From: Defluviitaleaceae bacterium
GTDB taxonomy: Bacteria; Bacillota; Clostridia; Lachnospirales; UBA5962
NCBI GenBank assembly: GCA_009780765.1
Contig: WQZK01000021.1
Location: 1 to 15,494, forward strand
Direction of reading: 5' to 3'
DNA: 15,494 bases
Shown here: one piece after another, positions 1 to 6,970 of the stretch
Position numbering within the stretch: the stretch's first letter is position 1
Layout: each line of letters opens with the position of its first letter
Notes under the pieces: generated by a model
What the model was told of the DNA's origin: nothing
Databases searched by the model: none
The model's input: only the letters and a program-made list of their open reading frames with translations
Position numbers and translations under genes: made by a program

Positions 1-16
1 ATGTAGGAGGAATTTT

Positions 17-169
17 ATGTTATATAAAAGACTTGCGGGGTTGGTACTTTTGTCTATAAGTGTTGGAATGTTTTTGATTATATTCCTTCCAACTTGGGCG
101 TTTTTTCTAGCAGCAATTTTTGCCGTTCTTGGAGTTTATTTAATGTTTTTTGGTAAAAGAAGATGCTAG
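17..169 (+). CDS. Small membrane protein (50 aa), unrecognised, next to spoVM
   Basis: The ATG at 17 is preceded by a strong SD (GGAGG at 6-10) with six bases of spacing, and the frame closes with TAG at 167-169. The product is almost entirely hydrophobic. A short basic start (MLYKRLAG) leads into two closely spaced membrane segments, about residues 7-25 and 27-45, with a Pro-Thr-Trp turn between them, and it ends in a basic Gly-Lys-Arg-Arg-Cys tail. I do not recognise a named family. Its position 49 bases before a SpoVM-like gene, in the same orientation and with one shared terminator after both, suggests co-expression during sporulation; that is inference from context. The promoter would lie left of the window. 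The good SD, clean hydrophobic pattern and terminator make a real gene likely. Confidence 0.7.
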   Translation: MLYKRLAGLVLLSISVGMFLIIFLPTWAFFLAAIFAVLGVYLMFFGKRRC

Positions 170-218
170 TGGTTCAAAAATGTTAGATTTATTGCAATAA
201 ATTAAATGGAGGGATATT

Positions 219-290
219 ATGAAATTAAGAGTTATTAAATTGCCAAAGTTTTTAAGTGTTATTGTTAAAAAAATAGTTCGTGTTAAATAG
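219..290 (+). CDS. spoVM: SpoVM-like sporulation microprotein (23 aa)
   Basis: This 23-codon gene has a consensus SD (GGAGGG at 208-213, five-base spacing) and ends in TAG. From memory, Bacillus subtilis SpoVM is 26 residues long and contains IKLPKFL at residues 6-12. The product here has the same IKLPKFL at the same positions, followed by Ile-Val at 15-16 as in B. subtilis, then a basic amphipathic tail. Pro9, known to matter for SpoVM localisation, is kept. In the known family, SpoVM is an amphipathic helix that lies on the curved outer forespore membrane, anchors the coat ATPase SpoIVA and is needed for coat and cortex formation. It is three residues shorter than the Bacillus form. No clear sigma-E type promoter is seen in the 49 bases upstream, so it may be transcribed with the preceding small gene. 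Confidence 0.85.
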   Translation: MKLRVIKLPKFLSVIVKKIVRVK

Positions 291-293
291 TAG

Positions 294-328
294 AGAATAA
301 GGGCGGATATAGTATTCGCCTTTATTCT
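294..328 (+). terminator. Rho-independent terminator after spoVM
   Basis: A 15-bp stem (294-308 with 314-328, two G-U pairs) has a five-base loop and is followed by a T-rich but interrupted tail. It starts four bases after the spoVM stop codon and closes the two-gene sporulation unit. Confidence 0.8.
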
Positions 329-553
329 TTATTAATTATTTTCAGTTGGTAGCTCAATTTTTCTTAGCAGTACTTCACCAATAAACAATATGTTATAAAA
401 AACTTAAAAAGTGATGGTAAGTATTTTACTAATAACAACACGGAAGTTATTGCTATCTCAAAATTAACCCTTTTATATTGACATGTGGTGGGATTTGTGG
501 AATAATAGATAATGAAAGTATTTTTGCAGGGATATTAAGTTTCCTTGCTATTT
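329..553 (+). other. Gap before MATE gene; possible decayed reading frame
   Basis: This gap holds the MATE promoter (478-506). Before it, one frame is open for about 40 codons ending at the TGA at 479-481, with protein-like content (for example YVIKNLKSDGKYF) but no start codon or SD. A second frame, open from 436, reads through a hydrophobic stretch with Cys-Gly-Gly. The two could be joined by a single-base shift, as expected of a gene remnant, or the pattern may be chance in AT-rich DNA. No RNA gene is seen. Confidence 0.2.
478..506 (+). promoter_or_regulatory. Sigma-A type promoter for the MATE gene
   Basis: TTGACA (478-483) is separated by 17 bases from AATAAT (501-506). The -35 is a perfect consensus match and the -10 matches five of six. 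Transcription would start near 513, giving a leader of about 50 bases before the TTG start at 566. Confidence 0.75.
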
Positions 554-565
554 GGAGGAGTTTAA

Positions 566-1978
566 TTGAGTGCAAAAGCAAGGAAATTCGATTTAACACA
601 AGGGCCTATTTTTTCGGGTCTTATTAGGTTATCTTTGCCTATAATGGCTACATCTTTAATGCAAACGGCACATAACCTTATTAATATGCTTTGGCTTAGT
701 AGGCTAGGTGAAGATTATGTTGCGGCAGCTGGTATGGCAAGTCAATTTATATGGCTTTCGATGGCTTTTACAATGATGTGTCGTATTGGTAGTGAAATTG
801 GGGTATCGCAAAATATGGGGCGTGGTGAGCCTGAAACTGCCAAAAAATATGCTCAAAATGGCTTTATGTTGGCACTTGGGTTAGGTGTTTTATATTGTGC
901 ATTTGCTATAATTTTTCGCTCTAGACTAATTAGTTTTTTTGATTTAGATAATCCGCGTGTTGTCGAGTTAGCAGAGAGGTATTTATTGGTTATTGCTTTT
1001 TCTGTACCTTTTAGTTTGGGGCATTTTGTTGTAACAGGTGTTTTTAGCGGTTTTGGTAATACCAAGTTGCCGTTTTATGTAAATGCAGGTGCGCTGGCTC
1101 TTAATATTGTGCTAAGTCCTATATTAATATTCGGGCTTAATTTAGGTTTTATAGGTGCAGGTATTGCAATGGTTACGGCACAGGCGTTTAACTTGTCGCT
1201 TAAAATATGGGCTTTAACAAAATACAAAAATCGTCCGTTTGAGAAATATAAACCATTTGTAAAAATATCCAAAGATAAAATTTTACAGATACTGCGTTGG
1301 GGTATTCCCGTTGCAGGCGAATCTTTTATATTTACATTCCTGTTTATGATTGTTTCTAGGGTTATTGCTCAGTTTGGCTCAGGTGCAGTTGCAGCACATA
1401 ATGTTGCTTTGCAGATTGAATCGTTGTCATTCATGGTTGGTGGCGGTTTTGCCAGTGCTTTAACTGCATTTGTTGGGCAAAACTATGGAGCAAGAAAATG
1501 GGGTAGGCTACGCTCTACAACACGCACTGCTAGCATATTTATGCTTGGCTATGGTATATTTGTAACGGCATTTTTAGCACTTTTAGCTAGACCTTTAGTA
1601 AACATATTTTTGGATGAGCCATATAGTATAGATATTGGCGTTAGTTACTTACGTGTAATTGCTTTTACACAGATACTGTTTTGTTTAGAAAGTGTTGCGA
1701 TGGGCTCTTTCAGAGGGCGTGGGCAAACAGGAAAGCCAGCTATTGCATCTATATCGGCAAATGTATTTCGTGTAATTATTGTGCATTTGTTGGCATCAAC
1801 ATTCTTCGGCATAGATTTGAACCTAGGGCTTGGTGTTACTGGCGTTTGGATAGGTATAGCAGCAGCGATGACGCTAAGAAGTGTATGGGTTTTAACATGG
1901 CATTATTTCAGCACAAGAAAACAACCACGTGTTGATGAGGTTGTTCTTAATACGGATAAAGAAGTGGCAAAGGCGTAA
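566..1978 (+). CDS. MATE-family multidrug/toxin efflux transporter
   Basis: The 470-residue product has the size and hydrophobic pattern of a 12-helix MATE exporter: two homologous bundles of six helices that move cationic drugs or metabolites out of the cell using a Na+ or H+ gradient. The N-terminus (LTQGPIFSGLIRLSLPIM, then ATSLMQTAHNLINMLWL) is typical of the first MatE repeat, and the second repeat begins near residue 240 (ILRWGIPVAGESFIF). The start is TTG, chosen because GGAGGAG at 554-560 lies five bases upstream and no ATG with an SD occurs before the conserved N-terminus. It is a single-gene unit with its own promoter and terminator and converges on purF. Substrate cannot be told from sequence. 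The tail after the last helix (about residue 450) is short and charged. Confidence 0.92.
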   Translation: MSAKARKFDLTQGPIFSGLIRLSLPIMATSLMQTAHNLINMLWLSRLGEDYVAAAGMASQFIWLSMAFTMMCRIGSEIGVSQNMGRGEPETAKKYAQNGFMLALGLGVLYCAFAIIFRSRLISFFDLDNPRVVELAERYLLVIAFSVPFSLGHFVVTGVFSGFGNTKLPFYVNAGALALNIVLSPILIFGLNLGFIGAGIAMVTAQAFNLSLKIWALTKYKNRPFEKYKPFVKISKDKILQILRWGIPVAGESFIFTFLFMIVSRVIAQFGSGAVAAHNVALQIESLSFMVGGGFASALTAFVGQNYGARKWGRLRSTTRTASIFMLGYGIFVTAFLALLARPLVNIFLDEPYSIDIGVSYLRVIAFTQILFCLESVAMGSFRGRGQTGKPAIASISANVFRVIIVHLLASTFFGIDLNLGLGVTGVWIGIAAAMTLRSVWVLTWHYFSTRKQPRVDEVVLNTDKEVAKA

Positions 1979-1990
1979 ATATAAGCAAAT

Positions 1991-2023
1991 AAAAAGGTGG
2001 ATATGTTATATATCCGCCTTTTT
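1991..2023. terminator. Bidirectional terminator between MATE and purF
   Basis: A 14-bp stem (1991-2004 with 2010-2023) has a five-base loop and one G-U pair. It begins with A5 and ends in T6, so it can terminate the MATE transcript and, read from the other strand, the purF operon. Confidence 0.85.
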
Positions 2024-2050
2024 TGTCGCTTTGTTTTTTACAACTAATCA

Positions 2051-2150
2051 GCGGCGAAGCCGCAAAACTCGCGAAAGGCCTGACTTTCGCGAAAAGCAGT
2101 AGGCGAGGTTAAGCGGGATTTATTTCCGTGCAAAACCGAGCCACTGCTTT
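2051..2150. repeat. Structured GC-richer intergenic element (hairpin cluster A)
   Basis: Three consecutive inverted repeats sit in otherwise AT-rich sequence. The first is GCGGC-GAA-GCCGC at 2051-2063, a five-bp stem with a GAA triloop. The second is a perfect nine-bp stem, TCGCGAAAG (2069-2077) with CTTTCGCGA (2084-2092), with a six-base loop. The third is an outer eight-bp stem AAAGCAGT (2093-2100) with ACTGCTTT (2143-2150), followed inward by further partial pairing (GGC with GCC, GGTT with AACC). The last arm overlaps the purF stop codon. The style (short loops, GCGAA words) matches the longer array at 7034-7197. It is probably transcribed as the purF 3' region; its function is unknown. 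Confidence 0.65.
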
Positions 2151-3513
2151 ATATTACATAACTCCCATCAAAACAAGCCGTGCAAAAGCCACACTCTGCA
2201 TTTGGGGCAATACTTTCGAGTTTTTCACTATCTAAAAAGCCTAAGCTATCAGCCCCAATATATTCTCTTATTTGTTCTACAGTGTGAGTGTTTGCAATAA
2301 GTTCTTCTTTGCTTGGAATATCTGTTCCATAATAGCAAGGGTGCAAGAATAGTGGCGAAGAAAGACGAACATGTACTTCTTTGGCTCCAGCCTCTTTTAG
2401 AAGGGTAACAATTCGCTTAGATGTTGTGCCACGAACGATAGAGTCGTCAACCATAATAATTCGCTTACCCTCAACATTTATTTTAAGTGGGTTAAGCTTC
2501 ATTCTAACGGCAATTTCACGCTCTTCTTGAGTTGGTTTTATAAAAGTTCTTGCAACGTAGCGGTTTTTAATAAATCCTTCGGTATAAGGTATTTTAGATT
2601 CGTACGCAAAACCAACCGCAGCGGCTAGGCCAGAATCTGGCACACCAATAACCAAGTCAGCTAGGGCAGGGTGATCTTTTGCTAAAATCTTGCCAGCTGT
2701 AACACGTGCATCATAAACAGATTGATTGTAAATCACACTGTCTGGTCTTGCAAAATAAATATATTCAAATATGCAAAGGCTAGATTTTTCTTTGCCACAA
2801 TGTTCTTTTATGCTTGTCACGTTTCCTTTTTCTACAACAACAATCTCACCAGGTTCAAGTTCTCTTATAAATTTTGCACCAATAGTATCAAACGCACAAG
2901 ACTCAGAAGCAAAAACAATTGAAGAGCCTTTTTGGCCCATGCATAAAGGTCTAAGCCCCCAAGGATCTTTGGCAGCGATAAGTTTTTGCGGACTCATAAT
3001 AACTAAAGAGTACGAGCCCTTTAGCACATTCATGGCTTTACAAACTGCTTCTTGGATAGATGTACTTTCGGCTCTTGCCTTCGCAATTGTATATGCAATA
3101 ACTTCTGTATCAGATGTGGTTTGAAAAATTGAGCCATTAGTTACTTGATATTCGTGTTTTAACTCCTTGGCATTTCGTAAATTGCCGTTATGGGCAATTG
3201 CAAGTTGGCCTTTTCTGTAACCAAAAACAAGAGGTTGTGCATTTTCACGCCCGCCACCACCTGCGGTAGAGTACCTAACATGCCCAACTGCCATAGTGCC
3301 TTGCAGGCTGTTTAAAATATCGTCGGTAAAAACATCACCAACAAGGCCAACGTCTTTATGGTAAAAAATATCACGATTAAGGTTTACAGCAATGCCACAA
3401 GCCTCTTGGCCACGGTGCTGAAGTGCCGACAAAGCATAGTATGTTGTTTTTGCCACGCTCATTCCTGTATCGTAAATTCCAAAAATTCCACATTCTTCTT
3501 TAATATTTTTCAT
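2149..3513 (-). CDS. purF: Amidophosphoribosyltransferase
   Basis: PurF makes 5-phosphoribosylamine from PRPP and glutamine, the first committed step of purine synthesis, in the cytoplasm. At 454 residues it is full length. The N-terminus MKNIKEECGIFGIY places the glutaminase nucleophile Cys8 after a seven-residue propeptide that is normally cleaved, as in the B. subtilis type. The PRPP-binding loop VDDSIVRGTT is at residues 355-364. Cys247, Cys393 and the CGFCTAC cluster at 441-447 fit the four-cysteine 4Fe-4S site of the Bacillus-type enzyme, which makes it oxygen-sensitive. The SD AAGGAG (3520-3525) overlaps the end of purC, only three bases upstream, so the two are translationally close. 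It is the last gene of the operon. Confidence 0.97.
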   Translation of the reverse strand: MKNIKEECGIFGIYDTGMSVAKTTYYALSALQHRGQEACGIAVNLNRDIFYHKDVGLVGDVFTDDILNSLQGTMAVGHVRYSTAGGGGRENAQPLVFGYRKGQLAIAHNGNLRNAKELKHEYQVTNGSIFQTTSDTEVIAYTIAKARAESTSIQEAVCKAMNVLKGSYSLVIMSPQKLIAAKDPWGLRPLCMGQKGSSIVFASESCAFDTIGAKFIRELEPGEIVVVEKGNVTSIKEHCGKEKSSLCIFEYIYFARPDSVIYNQSVYDARVTAGKILAKDHPALADLVIGVPDSGLAAAVGFAYESKIPYTEGFIKNRYVARTFIKPTQEEREIAVRMKLNPLKINVEGKRIIMVDDSIVRGTTSKRIVTLLKEAGAKEVHVRLSSPLFLHPCYYGTDIPSKEELIANTHTVEQIREYIGADSLGFLDSEKLESIAPNAECGFCTACFDGSYVI

Positions 3514-3516
3514 AGC

Positions 3517-4239
3517 CTACTCCTTCCCAAACTGTGCCGAAAGCCTATCTAAAACCGCCAAATAAGCCAAAGCTACGCCACCCAAATCACGCCTAAACCT
3601 ATCTTTATCCATTTTTTCGTTTGTGTCTTTTTCCCAAAGCCTACAACAATCGGGAGAAATTTCGTCTATCAAAATAATTTCGCCACTATCAGTTTTGCCA
3701 AACTCTATCTTGAAATCAATAAGATTTAAGCCCGCCAAATCAAACATTTTCTTTAATATTTCGTTAGTTTTGTGGGCAGCTGTTCTAATTATTTCTAATT
3801 CTTCTTTAGTTGCTATATTAAGGGCGATTATGCCGTCGTCGTTTATAAAGGGGTCATCGAGGTTATCATTTTTATAAAAAAATTCAAGTATTGGCAAAGG
3901 AAGAATTGAGCCTTCTTCTAAGCCATATCTTTTTGCAAAACTTCCAGCGGCTACGTTTCTAATAACAACCTCTAAATCTATTAGTTTAGCTTTTCTAACT
4001 AAAACTTCTGTATCAGAAATTTTTTGGATAAAGTGAGTTTTAACACCACTTCTTTCAAGTTCTTTAAAAATGAGGTTAGAAATTTTATTATTAATCACAC
4101 CTTTTTGCTGGAAAGAACCTTTTTTTGCACCGTTTCCAGCGGTTAAATCATCTCTAAATTCGAGCAAATACTGATCGATGTTATCTGTTTTATAAACGGA
4201 TTTTGCTTTTCCAGAATAGAGAAGTTCTAATTTTTTCAT
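3517..4239 (-). CDS. purC: SAICAR synthase (phosphoribosylaminoimidazole-succinocarboxamide synthase)
   Basis: PurC joins aspartate to CAIR using ATP to give SAICAR, a middle step of purine synthesis. The 240-residue length is normal for a bacterial PurC. The start YSGKAKSVYKTD (residues 8-19) is the ATP-binding N-terminal signature; EVVIRNVAAGSFAKRYG at 90-106 and EISPDCCRLWEKD at 193-205 match the substrate-binding regions. The second Cys in SPDCCR stands where Thr is more usual (SPDTCR), a small variation in a conserved motif. A strong SD (AAGGAGG, 4247-4253) lies seven bases before the ATG and overlaps the stop of the upstream DUF218 gene. No other pur genes are in the window, so the rest of the pathway must be elsewhere. 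Confidence 0.96.
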   Translation of the reverse strand: MKKLELLYSGKAKSVYKTDNIDQYLLEFRDDLTAGNGAKKGSFQQKGVINNKISNLIFKELERSGVKTHFIQKISDTEVLVRKAKLIDLEVVIRNVAAGSFAKRYGLEEGSILPLPILEFFYKNDNLDDPFINDDGIIALNIATKEELEIIRTAAHKTNEILKKMFDLAGLNLIDFKIEFGKTDSGEIILIDEISPDCCRLWEKDTNEKMDKDRFRRDLGGVALAYLAVLDRLSAQFGKE

Positions 4240-4251
4240 GTGAAATCCTCC

Positions 4252-5001
4252 TTAGTTTTGATTTCTAGTGAGCCCTAGCGAAAGTTTGTGGTTTATTATA
4301 GCCACCATTTCACGTAAATAATTTATGCCCCAAGTGTACCAATCGGTGTATGCTCCTAATCTATTAACATCAAGGCCTGCTTGCCTAGCAATGCTAACAG
4401 AGCGGTATATATGAAAATCATTAGTAATTAAAACGGCATTAAATCCATTTGGAAAGTGCTCTTCTAATATTTCTTTTGCAAAGCTTAGGTTTTCGTATGT
4501 GGATGTAGATTTTTCTTCTAATAAAATTGACTCGCGAGGAACACCACGTGCCACTAAATATCGAGCCATGGCTTCTGCTTCTGTAATTACTGCACGATTA
4601 CCTAGCCCGCCAGTTACAATAATGGTTGAATTAGGGTTTTGATTAAAATACTCAATTGTTCTATCTAGGCGGTGAGCTAGTGGACGGCTTACGGTTTCGC
4701 CATTTATTCCAGCACCTAAAACAATTACAACATCTTCTTGATAATTTGCATTACTTATATTGCCATAAATCATTAAGAAAAGTGAAAAAGCAATTGGAAT
4801 AAAAGCGACGGATATTATCGCTATATGGATTTTTTTATTAAGTTTATTAAAAAATATGGCATATAGTATTACACAAATAGATATTATAGCCTGCAATGTA
4901 AACCCAATAGTGGGGTTTGCAATTAAATACATAAGCCCAACATTTGCTAAAGACAGCAGGCCTATAATTATTAAAAAAATTCTTAAAACTTTTGTTTTCA
5001 T
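4252..5001 (-). CDS. YdcF/SanA/ElyC-type DUF218 membrane protein
   Basis: The 249-residue protein has three predicted membrane helices in its first 80 residues, then a DUF218 domain. That domain shows VLGAG (94-98), SRPLAHRLD (105-113), VTGGLG (129-134), EAEAMARYL (141-149), KSTSTYENL (164-172) and TNDFHIYR (193-200), a near-complete set of family signatures. DUF218 proteins such as SanA and ElyC are tied to envelope integrity and peptidoglycan or lipid-carrier metabolism, but the reaction is not settled, so no gene symbol is given. The domain most likely faces outside. The SD (AAGGA, 5011-5015) overlaps the cvpA stop codon, showing tight operon packing between cvpA and purC. Confidence 0.85.
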   Translation of the reverse strand: MKTKVLRIFLIIIGLLSLANVGLMYLIANPTIGFTLQAIISICVILYAIFFNKLNKKIHIAIISVAFIPIAFSLFLMIYGNISNANYQEDVVIVLGAGINGETVSRPLAHRLDRTIEYFNQNPNSTIIVTGGLGNRAVITEAEAMARYLVARGVPRESILLEEKSTSTYENLSFAKEILEEHFPNGFNAVLITNDFHIYRSVSIARQAGLDVNRLGAYTDWYTWGINYLREMVAIINHKLSLGLTRNQN

Positions 5002-5014
5002 AGCAGTAATTCCT

Positions 5015-5701
5015 TTAAGGGGTTAATATTCTAGCCAAAAAATATATTAAAAAATTATTTTCGTTCAGAAATCTTGTAAAACGTGAGTTGTTTATAACTT
5101 CGTATACAGCACCTTCTGGTCTTGTAAAAATTGTAAGTATTATTAGCACAACAAAAACATATAAAAATGCAGTTATAATGCCAAAAACAAAACCGCCAAG
5201 CTTATTAAACTTATTTATTACAGGAAGCTCAGCAAACCCATTTAAAACCTTTTCCATAAGTTTCATAACAATAAGTACGATTACAAAAACAAATATAGCA
5301 GCGATGATGTTTAGGATTATACGGGTTATGTTGCCTGCAATATGGTCTTCAAGGAGTGCAATATTTGAAGAGTAGTACACCTCGGTGGTTTCGCCCAAAA
5401 TAAAATCAGTTATAAAACGCGGAAGATTAAGGCCAACAGCAACGCTATCTAGCATACCTCCAGCACTTTGCTCTAAAATAAGCTCTTCAAGCCCTAATGT
5501 GTTTGTAACACGATTTTTAATGCTTCCATAAAGTGGAGTTCTTTCACGTAACAATGCCCCAACAAACGGGTATAAAAATCTAACTAAGAAAATAGCTAAA
5601 ATTACACGAATTAAAGAAAAAGCTGCTTTAACAAGTCCACGCTTGTAGCTAATAAAAGTTATAAGTGCTATAAAAAATATTACTATTAAATCTAAAATCA
5701 T
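5015..5701 (-). CDS. cvpA: CvpA family membrane protein
   Basis: This 228-residue integral membrane protein opens MILDLIVIFFIALITFISYKRG, the usual CvpA start in which a first helix is followed by a Lys-Arg-Gly turn (KRGLVKAAFSLI). Four membrane helices are visible, at about residues 1-18, 27-47, 130-150 and 168-192, with an insertion between the second and third. CvpA was named for colicin V production in Escherichia coli, where it lies directly upstream of purF; its role is thought to concern the envelope, but its activity is unknown. Here it is in the same operon as purF with two genes between. SD AGGAGA (5712-5717) is ten bases before the ATG. Confidence 0.88.
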   Translation of the reverse strand: MILDLIVIFFIALITFISYKRGLVKAAFSLIRVILAIFLVRFLYPFVGALLRERTPLYGSIKNRVTNTLGLEELILEQSAGGMLDSVAVGLNLPRFITDFILGETTEVYYSSNIALLEDHIAGNITRIILNIIAAIFVFVIVLIVMKLMEKVLNGFAELPVINKFNKLGGFVFGIITAFLYVFVVLIILTIFTRPEGAVYEVINNSRFTRFLNENNFLIYFLARILTP

Positions 5702-5727
5702 TGTTAAAAAATCTCCTGTTCAATTTA

Positions 5728-6903
5728 CTATTCAATCTCCATAACATCTAAAGACAAGGCGAACACAAAAACCACTCGGCTTGTCCTTGTTAAAAATTGC
5801 ATATCTTTAATATCTTGGGTTACAACGTAGTCCCACAAGCTGCGGCCTCTTAAATCAACTGCTGTAACATTTCTGCCAAGATTGCCGTGAGCTATTATAG
5901 CACAGCCAAGCCCTCCAGCGAGAAACGAAATGGGCGAATTGGTTTCATAATAATTAGTAAGCCCTTGCCGTATATCGAAAAACAAAACTGTGCCTTCGTT
6001 ATGAGGACTATTTTGGTTTAAAAAATTTTGACCAAGTGCTACGGCAATGCTATTATTATCAGGAAAAGCTATATGTGAAACGTGGTTATTAAATTCATAC
6101 TCAAATACTGGCCTAATTAAATTGTTTCCACCTGTTTCGATTACAGATAATCTATGGCCAGAAATGGCAACAAGATGGTTTCCGCCTAAAAATTCAAGCC
6201 TTGCAATAATCTCGCCAGAAACTCCAGAAATAGCCCCAAAAATGCCATCTGTTAAAGAGCCTGCTAAAGCTTCACGGGTGTAGTAAAAGCGTATCTCGGG
6301 CTCTAAATTTATTCCGCCAAAATCTACGGAGCTTATAGCTAAAATTTGCCCATCTATAGATACAGCACTAGCAACAGGGATTGTATTACGATCTTGATAT
6401 GTAACGGTTAAAGGGCTTTGCCCAGAAGCATTATACACAAAAATGCGATAATTATCACCCATTCTAACTATAACTGATGTATAGCCTGCCTCGTTTACAG
6501 AAAAGTTTATAATGCCCGAATTTGGTTCTTCATAAGTTTGTGAAAAAACAAGCCCATTTTCATTAAAAAGGTAAAAAATTCTGCCGCCATTTTCGGCAAG
6601 ACCAACAAAGTCCCCAAAAGACTTAAACACAGGTTCACGCATGTTAAGAGGCATATTAAAGCGGGTTTCACCACGGGTGGTTATAAAGCGTATGCCGTCT
6701 TTACTGCCGAAAAAAAAGCCATTAGGTGTTGTAAATGTGTTAAGGTTTGGCGAATATTCGTATCTAAGGCTAATGCCAGTTGAAACAAACCGAGCATCAG
6801 TATTAGAAGAGCCAAGCGAACCACGAAACAAAAATATATATAACCCACCCAAAACAAGGGCAAGTATTACCATAATAATTTTAATATCTATCTTTTTACG
6901 CAA
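5728..6903 (-). CDS. DUF5711-like membrane-anchored beta-propeller protein
   Basis: The 391-residue protein has one N-terminal membrane helix (about residues 9-26) after a basic start. A long, beta-rich domain follows, with repeated short strands and Gly/Asn/Asp turns, resembling a WD40 or PQQ-type propeller without clear enzymatic residues. This layout and its place directly before cvpA match the DUF5711 family of Clostridia; the family assignment is from recall. The domain is expected outside the cell. The start is TTG: AGGGGG at 6911-6916 lies seven bases upstream, and the nearby ATG at 6905-6907 is out of frame and hits a stop after six codons. It is the first gene of the five-gene operon, behind the promoter at 6942-6970. 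A ligand or partner cannot be inferred. Confidence 0.75.
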   Translation of the reverse strand: MRKKIDIKIIMVILALVLGGLYIFLFRGSLGSSNTDARFVSTGISLRYEYSPNLNTFTTPNGFFFGSKDGIRFITTRGETRFNMPLNMREPVFKSFGDFVGLAENGGRIFYLFNENGLVFSQTYEEPNSGIINFSVNEAGYTSVIVRMGDNYRIFVYNASGQSPLTVTYQDRNTIPVASAVSIDGQILAISSVDFGGINLEPEIRFYYTREALAGSLTDGIFGAISGVSGEIIARLEFLGGNHLVAISGHRLSVIETGGNNLIRPVFEYEFNNHVSHIAFPDNNSIAVALGQNFLNQNSPHNEGTVLFFDIRQGLTNYYETNSPISFLAGGLGCAIIAHGNLGRNVTAVDLRGRSLWDYVVTQDIKDMQFLTRTSRVVFVFALSLDVMEIE

Positions 6904-6941
6904 GGCATAGCCCCCTAAATAGGTATATTATACGAAATATA

Positions 6942-6970
6942 ATTATACTACTTTTTTCGACTTTGTGCAA
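6942..6970 (-). promoter_or_regulatory. Sigma-A promoter of the DUF5711-cvpA-ydcF-purC-purF operon
   Basis: On the minus strand TTGCAC (6965-6970) is followed after exactly 17 bases by a perfect TATAAT (6942-6947). Transcription would start near 6935, about 32 bases before the TTG start. No purine riboswitch and no PurR-type CCGAAC box is seen around it, so purine control is not evident from this sequence. Confidence 0.85.

Noticed and set aside
2722..3124. Plus-strand open frames inside purF
   Set aside because: They are antisense shadows of a fully conserved gene with no SD or promoter.
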